From JARRRL01 sp037380725 (GTDB lineage: Bacteria; Pseudomonadota; Gammaproteobacteria; Pseudomonadales; JANQJO01), in NCBI GenBank assembly GCA_037380725.1, contig JARRRL010000131.1, forward strand, positions 1-9,492: a DNA stretch of 9,492 nucleotides. The letters are read 5' to 3'. Position numbers and translations under genes: made by a program. Shown in pieces: positions 5,920-9,492 of this stretch; the stretch's first letter is position 1, and each line of letters opens with the position of its first letter. Under the pieces are notes generated by a model. It was not told the DNA's origin and made no database searches. It saw only the letters and a program-made list of their open reading frames with translations.

Positions 5920-7779
5920 GTGTCTCATTCGCCTTCAAGCCAGGCCGACACGCCACGCCAAATGTTAATCACGTGCGCCTTGCCCTATGCCAACGGCCCC
6001 ATTCACTTAGGGCATGCATTAGAACACATACAAGCTGACATCTGGGCGCGATTCCAACGGATGCGAGGCGTCACCTGCCTCTTTGTCTGCGCCGATGATA
6101 CACACGGTACGCCCGTCATGCTCAGAGCCGAGCAAGAGGGCATTTCTCCGGAAGCCTTAATTGATAAGTTTTATGAAGAACACCGGCGTGATTTAAGTGG
6201 TCTACTCATCCAGTACGATCATTATTATACGACTCACTCACCGGAAAACCAGCAACTCGCCAACCTGATCTTCAAACGCAACGATGAAATCGGTGCCATC
6301 GGCAAGAAAACCATCCAGCAGTTGTACGACCCAGAACGCGGCCTGTTTTTAGCTGATCGCTACGTCAAGGGTGAATGCCCTCAGTGCGGCGCGACGGATC
6401 AGTACGGCGACAATTGCGATCAATGTGGCGCCTCTTACAACCCCACAGACTTGAAAAATCCCTCTTCCGTGGTGTCGGGTGCCACACCGGAACTGCGACA
6501 CACCGAACAGCTGTTCTTTGATTTACCCCAATTCGCCGACATGCTGAAAGACTGGGTATCCGGACCCGCTTTGCAACCCGAAATAGCGAATAAACTGCGC
6601 GAATGGTTGGACGCTGGCTTACAGCCCTGGGATATCTCCCGCGAAGCGCCTTACTTTGGTTTTGAAATTCCAGGCCATCCCGGCAAATATTTTTACGTCT
6701 GGATGGACGCCCCCATCGGCTATATGGCGAGCCACCAGCATTACTGCAACACGCATGCTACGCCACAGCTGGACTTCGATTCCGTCTGGCAATCAAACAG
6801 TTCGGTTGAGCTGTATCATTTCATCGGCAAAGACATTATTAACTTTCACGGCCTGTTTTGGCCCGCCATGTTGACGGGCGCTAATATGCGCTTGCCAAGC
6901 GGAATTTTTGCACACGGTTTTGTCACCTTAAATGGTGAAAAAATGTCAAAATCCAAAGGCAATTACATCACCACCGCCGATTATTTGGCGCAGCTCAGCC
7001 CCGAGTACCTCCGATACTTCTACGCCACCAAACTTTCACCGAAAGTACAGGACGTCGATCTGAATTTAACGGACTTTGTGCAACGCTGTAACAGTGATTT
7101 AGTTGGAAAATTTGTCAACATCGCCAGCCGGTGCGCCAGCTTTATCACCAAAGGCTTCGACGGTCAACTGAGTTCAGAACCCTCGAATCGGGAACTGCTG
7201 GAAACCATTCAAGCCGCGCAACACACCATAGCGTCGTTGTACGAAGCGCGAGAATTTGCGCGCGCCATGCGTGAAATCTTCGCGCTCGCGGACAAGGTAA
7301 ACCAGTACATCGATACTCGCGCTCCCTGGACAATGGCGAAAGATCCAGCGCTGCGTGAACAGGTACAGCGCGTTTGCACAACCGGCATCAACGCATTCCG
7401 TCTGCTCACCATCTATCTCAAACCCGTTTTACCAACCATAACCCAAGAAGCTGAAGCATTTCTAAACAGCGCACCGCTGTGCTGGGCAGACCTAAATACT
7501 TTGCTGTTGAACCACACGATTAAACCCGTCAAACCCATGGTAACCCGTCTGACCGATAAACAAGTCAAACCGTATATGGCACCGCCGCAGCGGAAGCGGA
7601 ACCGAAAGAAACCGAAGGGAAAAAAACGAAAGAAAAAAATAACAAAGCCAAAACCGTACCCGCTGAAAACTCCAAGGACGAACACATCACGATCGACGAC
7701 GTTGCCAAAGTTGATTTACGCGTCGCACGCATTTTGTCAGCAGCATGCATTGAAGGCTCAGACAAACTGCTCAAACTAA
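5920..7779 (+). CDS. metG: Methionyl-tRNA synthetase, catalytic and anticodon-binding part; frameshifted before its C-terminal domain
   Basis: It charges tRNA-Met with methionine in the cytoplasm. From GTG 5920 the protein has LITCALPYANG (16-26), the HIGH-box HLGH (29-32), a four-cysteine zinc knot (Cys153, 156, 166, 169), WDISREAPYFGF, the KMSKS box (341-345) in GEKMSKSKGN, and the helical anticodon-binding domain through FVNIASR and QAPWT-like DTRAPWTMAK to about residue 545. E. coli-type MetG then continues through a linker into an OB-fold tRNA-binding domain. Here, after DKQV (about 549), this frame runs into an artificial-looking Lys/Arg-rich tail and stops at 7779, while the expected domain appears in the next frame (to 8009). 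The 547-residue monomeric core of E. coli MetRS is active on its own, so function may survive. Causes could be a true indel, a sequence error, or slippage. Confidence 0.95.
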   Translation: MSHSPSSQADTPRQMLITCALPYANGPIHLGHALEHIQADIWARFQRMRGVTCLFVCADDTHGTPVMLRAEQEGISPEALIDKFYEEHRRDLSGLLIQYDHYYTTHSPENQQLANLIFKRNDEIGAIGKKTIQQLYDPERGLFLADRYVKGECPQCGATDQYGDNCDQCGASYNPTDLKNPSSVVSGATPELRHTEQLFFDLPQFADMLKDWVSGPALQPEIANKLREWLDAGLQPWDISREAPYFGFEIPGHPGKYFYVWMDAPIGYMASHQHYCNTHATPQLDFDSVWQSNSSVELYHFIGKDIINFHGLFWPAMLTGANMRLPSGIFAHGFVTLNGEKMSKSKGNYITTADYLAQLSPEYLRYFYATKLSPKVQDVDLNLTDFVQRCNSDLVGKFVNIASRCASFITKGFDGQLSSEPSNRELLETIQAAQHTIASLYEAREFARAMREIFALADKVNQYIDTRAPWTMAKDPALREQVQRVCTTGINAFRLLTIYLKPVLPTITQEAEAFLNSAPLCWADLNTLLLNHTIKPVKPMVTRLTDKQVKPYMAPPQRKRNRKKPKGKKRKKKITKPKPYPLKTPRTNTSRSTTLPKLIYASHAFCQQHALKAQTNCSN

Positions 7780-8009
7780 GCGTTGATCTGGGGGAAGCAG
7801 CACCACGGACTATTTTTGCGGGCATCCGCAGCGCCTACAAACCCGAGGATTTGGTGAATCGCCTTACGGTGGTCATCGCCAATCTCCAGCCTCGTAAAAT
7901 GCGCTTTGGCGTTTCCGAAGGCATGATGTTAGCAGCCGGTCCTGGAGGCAAAGACATTTTCTTGCTCAACCCGGACCAAGGCGCTACACCGGGTATGAAA
8001 ATCATGTGA
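7560..8009 (+). CDS. metG: metG C-terminal tRNA-binding (OB-fold) domain in a displaced frame
   Basis: This frame opens after a stop at 7557-7559. It reads a typical MetG linker from 7572 (GTAAAEAEPKETEGKK, then charged residues) and then the dimerisation/tRNA-binding domain: ITIDDVAKVDLRVARI, EGSDKLLKLSVDLGE, IFAGIRSAY, LQPRKMRFGVSEGMM, AAGPGGKDIFLLNPDQGA, stop at 8007-8009. The domain is undamaged. Its frame is -1 relative to the catalytic part, equivalent to one base missing from the gene. There is no ribosome site or start codon before the domain proper, although an ATG at 7734 falls inside it. So it is the 3' part of metG and not a separate gene, unless it is reached by frameshifting. 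Confidence 0.9.
   Translation, partial: TSQTVYGTAAAEAEPKETEGKKTKEKNNKAKTVPAENSKDEHITIDDVAKVDLRVARILSAACIEGSDKLLKLSVDLGEAAPRTIFAGIRSAYKPEDLVNRLTVVIANLQPRKMRFGVSEGMMLAAGPGGKDIFLLNPDQGATPGMKIM
7620..7639 (+). promoter_or_regulatory. Two A7 tracts at the metG frame junction, possible slippage site
   Basis: Seven A at 7620-7626 sit in the catalytic frame as GG[A AAA AAA] CGA, an exact X-XXY-YYZ heptamer for -1 ribosomal slippage; a second A7 lies at 7633-7639. A -1 slip, or one extra A added by RNA polymerase, at either tract would join the catalytic frame to the C-terminal domain frame. The position and frame direction are observed. Function is inference, and the better-looking linker already begins at 7572, upstream of the tract. 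Confidence 0.4.
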
Positions 8010-8050
8010 TGAATCCCTCATGCCTTTATGTATCTGTATATGGAAGCTAT

Positions 8051-8072
8051 TTAATGCATACAAATTAATGCA
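8051..8072. repeat. Direct repeat TTAATGCA before the toxin-antitoxin remnant
   Basis: TTAATGCA occurs at 8051-8058 and 8065-8072, 14 bases apart, just upstream of the antitoxin-like ORF. Antitoxins commonly bind repeats at their own promoter, so this may be an operator. No other support is visible. Confidence 0.3.
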
Positions 8073-8081
8073 ACTATTCAG

Positions 8082-8348
8082 GTGAGGAAAAAGTGGTGGG
8101 GAAGAAGTGCGAGCCAGGCCCGCACAATAGTGATTAAAAAATTGCTTGATGCTTTTCTCATGAAAAAACAATTGCAAGCGCTCGAACAATTATTACGTGA
8201 TGCTATGCGACGCAAAGCCGTCAATGAACTGTTCGACGCCGCAGACAAACTTGCCGATGCCAACCTGCCAACGATGACCATGGAAGAGATTCAAGAAGAA
8301 GTGAACAACGTGCGCAAACAAAGGCAGCATCGTGCGCCTGGTACTTGA
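8082..8348 (+). CDS. Antitoxin-like protein preceding a PIN toxin remnant
   Basis: The reading frame gives up to 88 residues from GTG 8082, or 62 from ATG 8160; neither start has a convincing ribosome site. ARTIVIKKLLDAFL (13-26), followed by the helical LQALEQLLRDAMRRKAVNELFDAADKL, could be a degenerate ribbon-helix-helix DNA-binding fold. The C-terminus LPTMTMEEIQEEVNNVRKQR matches the common tail (T-x-EEI-x-EV-x2-R-x-x-R) of antitoxins encoded beside PIN toxins, which binds and blocks the toxin. Its end overlaps the toxin gene by 17 bases, the usual coupled arrangement. The uncertain N-terminus suggests decay or an altered start. I am moderately sure of the antitoxin role from position and C-terminus. 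Confidence 0.6.
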   Translation: MRKKWWGRSASQARTIVIKKLLDAFLMKKQLQALEQLLRDAMRRKAVNELFDAADKLADANLPTMTMEEIQEEVNNVRKQRQHRAPGT

Positions 8349-8538
8349 TACGAATATCGTAGTCTCAGCCTTACTATGGGCCGGCGTACCACGCCGGCTA
8401 CTGGAGCTGGGCCGCGATAACACGGTCACCTTATTTAGCAGCCCCGCCCTACTTGATGAACTGGCCGATGTGCTGGCCCGCAAGAAATTCGTAAAGCTAT
8501 TAAACAAGCGCAGTACAAACGGGACACCTATGATTTAG
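8332..8538 (+). pseudogene. Truncated PIN-domain toxin (VapC-like, COG1569 type)
   Basis: From GTG 8332, with AAGG (8321-8324) seven bases upstream, the protein reads RLVLDTNIVVSALLWAGVPRR and then LFSSPALLDELADVLARKKF. This is the first half of a PIN ribonuclease toxin of the kind annotated as putative PIN-family toxin component. Asp6 (in LDTN) and Glu43 (in DELADVL) are the first acidic metal ligands. The frame stops at 68 residues, whereas family members have about 130-145 and carry further catalytic Asp residues in the second half. I found no continuation in the other frames downstream to 8755, which points to loss of the 3' half and not to a simple frameshift. The product is expected to be inactive as a nuclease, though it might still bind the antitoxin. 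Confidence 0.75.
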
Positions 8539-8755
8539 CATGAACCGAACACCCACCATCTCCCGTACCCGATTTCAGAAAACAACCACATTCCCTCCTC
8601 CTCTACCACAGCGCACAAAATACATACATAAAATAAAAATACTTTGTGACTACCACTCAACATAATTGACATCAACAACGATCTATTGCAGTGCAAGACT
8701 ATTTATCTGGAAAACCGCTCGATGAGTCAGCAATGCGTTGCGTATCCAAAAGGCA

Positions 8756-9492
8756 CTACCAGTCATCATCCAAAAAGTCATCGACCACTTCACCATCCTT
8801 TACCAAAAATTCTCGATTCTGCAAATACGCATCGCGCACAAAGGTGTAACGATCGCCAGAAAGAATATCTTCAACATCAAGTAAGCTGGCCCTGAGGTCC
8901 ACAACCTCTAAGGACCAAGCCGAATTTTTGGTACGTATATCGTTGATTTCTCGTGTCGGATTCAAAAGGCGATCGGGCACCAAACCCACTGTATCGCGTA
9001 AGGTACTGGGTCCCAGAAAGGGTAAAACCACATACGGGCCGGGCTTCGCATGCCAATGGCCTAAAGTTTGACCAAAGTCTTCATCAACAGCCCCCACATT
9101 AAGTGCGGACGCCACATCCAGAACACCCGCCAAGCCAAACGTTGAGTTAATGAGAAACCGCCCCAAACTGCGGCCTGCTTTCCCCCACTTAAATTGAGCA
9201 CCCGCATTCACCACATTCCGAATTTCTTCCAAGTTATTGAAGAAATTACTAACACCTTTTTCAGCAAAATCTGGCATGACAGCGCGGTAACTGACGGCAA
9301 TCGGACGGAGAAACCAGCGATCCATTTGATCATTGAACCAAAAAACACGACGGTTAAACGGTTCCCATGGATCCATCTCCGCCGACTCTTCCACGTAACC
9401 CTCATAGGCCCAAGTAGGTTGAGGTGCTATCACACCCATGATCATCAACACAGAGACCAAGGCCACCCCACTCACCATACGATGAAAAGCCA
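8756..9492 (-). CDS. mlaA: MlaA/VacJ family outer-membrane lipid asymmetry protein; start at or beyond the edge
   Basis: MlaA removes phospholipids misplaced in the outer leaflet of the outer membrane and hands them to MlaC for return to the inner membrane. Counting from ATG 9478 (240 residues), the family core is clear: DPWEPFNRRVFWFND (36-50), RPIAVSYR (58-65), GVSNFFNNLEE (75-85), GRFLINSTFGLAGVLDVAS (106-124), FGQTLGHW (135-142), GPYVVLPFLGPSTLRDTVG (147-165), and the acidic tail DDFLDDDW. A hydrophobic signal stretch ends TWA (22-24). No lipobox cysteine is visible, unlike E. coli MlaA, so a signal-peptidase I export is implied. ATG 9478 lacks a ribosome site and a basic n-region. The frame continues upstream as AFHR and reaches the edge at a codon ending TG, so the true start is probably at or just past the edge. 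Confidence 0.93.
   Translation of the reverse strand, partial: AFHRMVSGVALVSVLMIMGVIAPQPTWAYEGYVEESAEMDPWEPFNRRVFWFNDQMDRWFLRPIAVSYRAVMPDFAEKGVSNFFNNLEEIRNVVNAGAQFKWGKAGRSLGRFLINSTFGLAGVLDVASALNVGAVDEDFGQTLGHWHAKPGPYVVLPFLGPSTLRDTVGLVPDRLLNPTREINDIRTKNSAWSLEVVDLRASLLDVEDILSGDRYTFVRDAYLQNREFLVKDGEVVDDFLDDDW

Noticed and set aside
8666..8671. Perfect TTGACA on the plus strand
   Set aside because: No -10 hexamer lies 16-18 bases downstream and no plus-strand gene follows before mlaA, which is on the minus strand.
8686..8895. 69-codon plus-strand ORF overlapping the 3' end of mlaA
   Set aside because: Most of it is antisense to conserved mlaA codons, and it has no ribosome site.

Overview
The window looks like a chromosomal segment of a gammaproteobacterium. 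It carries class I ilvC, the dcd-apbC pair divergent from metG (a familiar gammaproteobacterial arrangement), and the outer-membrane lipid transport gene mlaA. Base composition is close to balanced. A protein with an apparent F-box-like N-terminus hints at a host-associated or intracellular lineage such as Legionellales. That placement is inference, because no rRNA or other decisive marker is present.

Layout, left to right. Positions 1-375 (minus) hold the 5' part of a YceJ-type cytochrome b561 gene cut by the window edge. A 53-base run of N (503-555) follows and probably hides half of the ilvC terminator hairpin. ilvC (616-1632, minus) is intact with every catalytic residue. A 589-base AT-richer spacer with short repeats separates it from the divergent F-box-like gene (2222-2917, plus). 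That gene converges on a short basic, tryptophan-rich protein gene (3043-3486, minus), and a perfect 15-bp-stem bidirectional terminator lies between the two. These two unrecognised genes sit as an accessory island between housekeeping blocks.

The next block is dcd (3837-4406, minus) and apbC/mrp (4538-5656, minus), with metG (from GTG 5920, plus) divergent from them. metG is broken by a one-base frame change near its linker. The catalytic core is intact, but the C-terminal tRNA-binding domain is in another frame, and two A7 tracts near the junction could permit slippage. After metG comes a small remnant toxin-antitoxin pair: an antitoxin-like ORF (8082-8348) overlapping a PIN toxin gene (8332-8538) that retains only about half of its domain. 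mlaA (8756 to the right edge, minus) closes the window.

The housekeeping genes are unrelated in function: branched-chain amino acid synthesis, dCTP deamination, Fe-S cluster delivery, Met-tRNA charging and outer-membrane lipid asymmetry. The less ordinary material is the F-box-like/Trp-rich pair, the metG frameshift and the decayed toxin. I saw no tRNA, rRNA, CRISPR array, insertion sequence or prophage.
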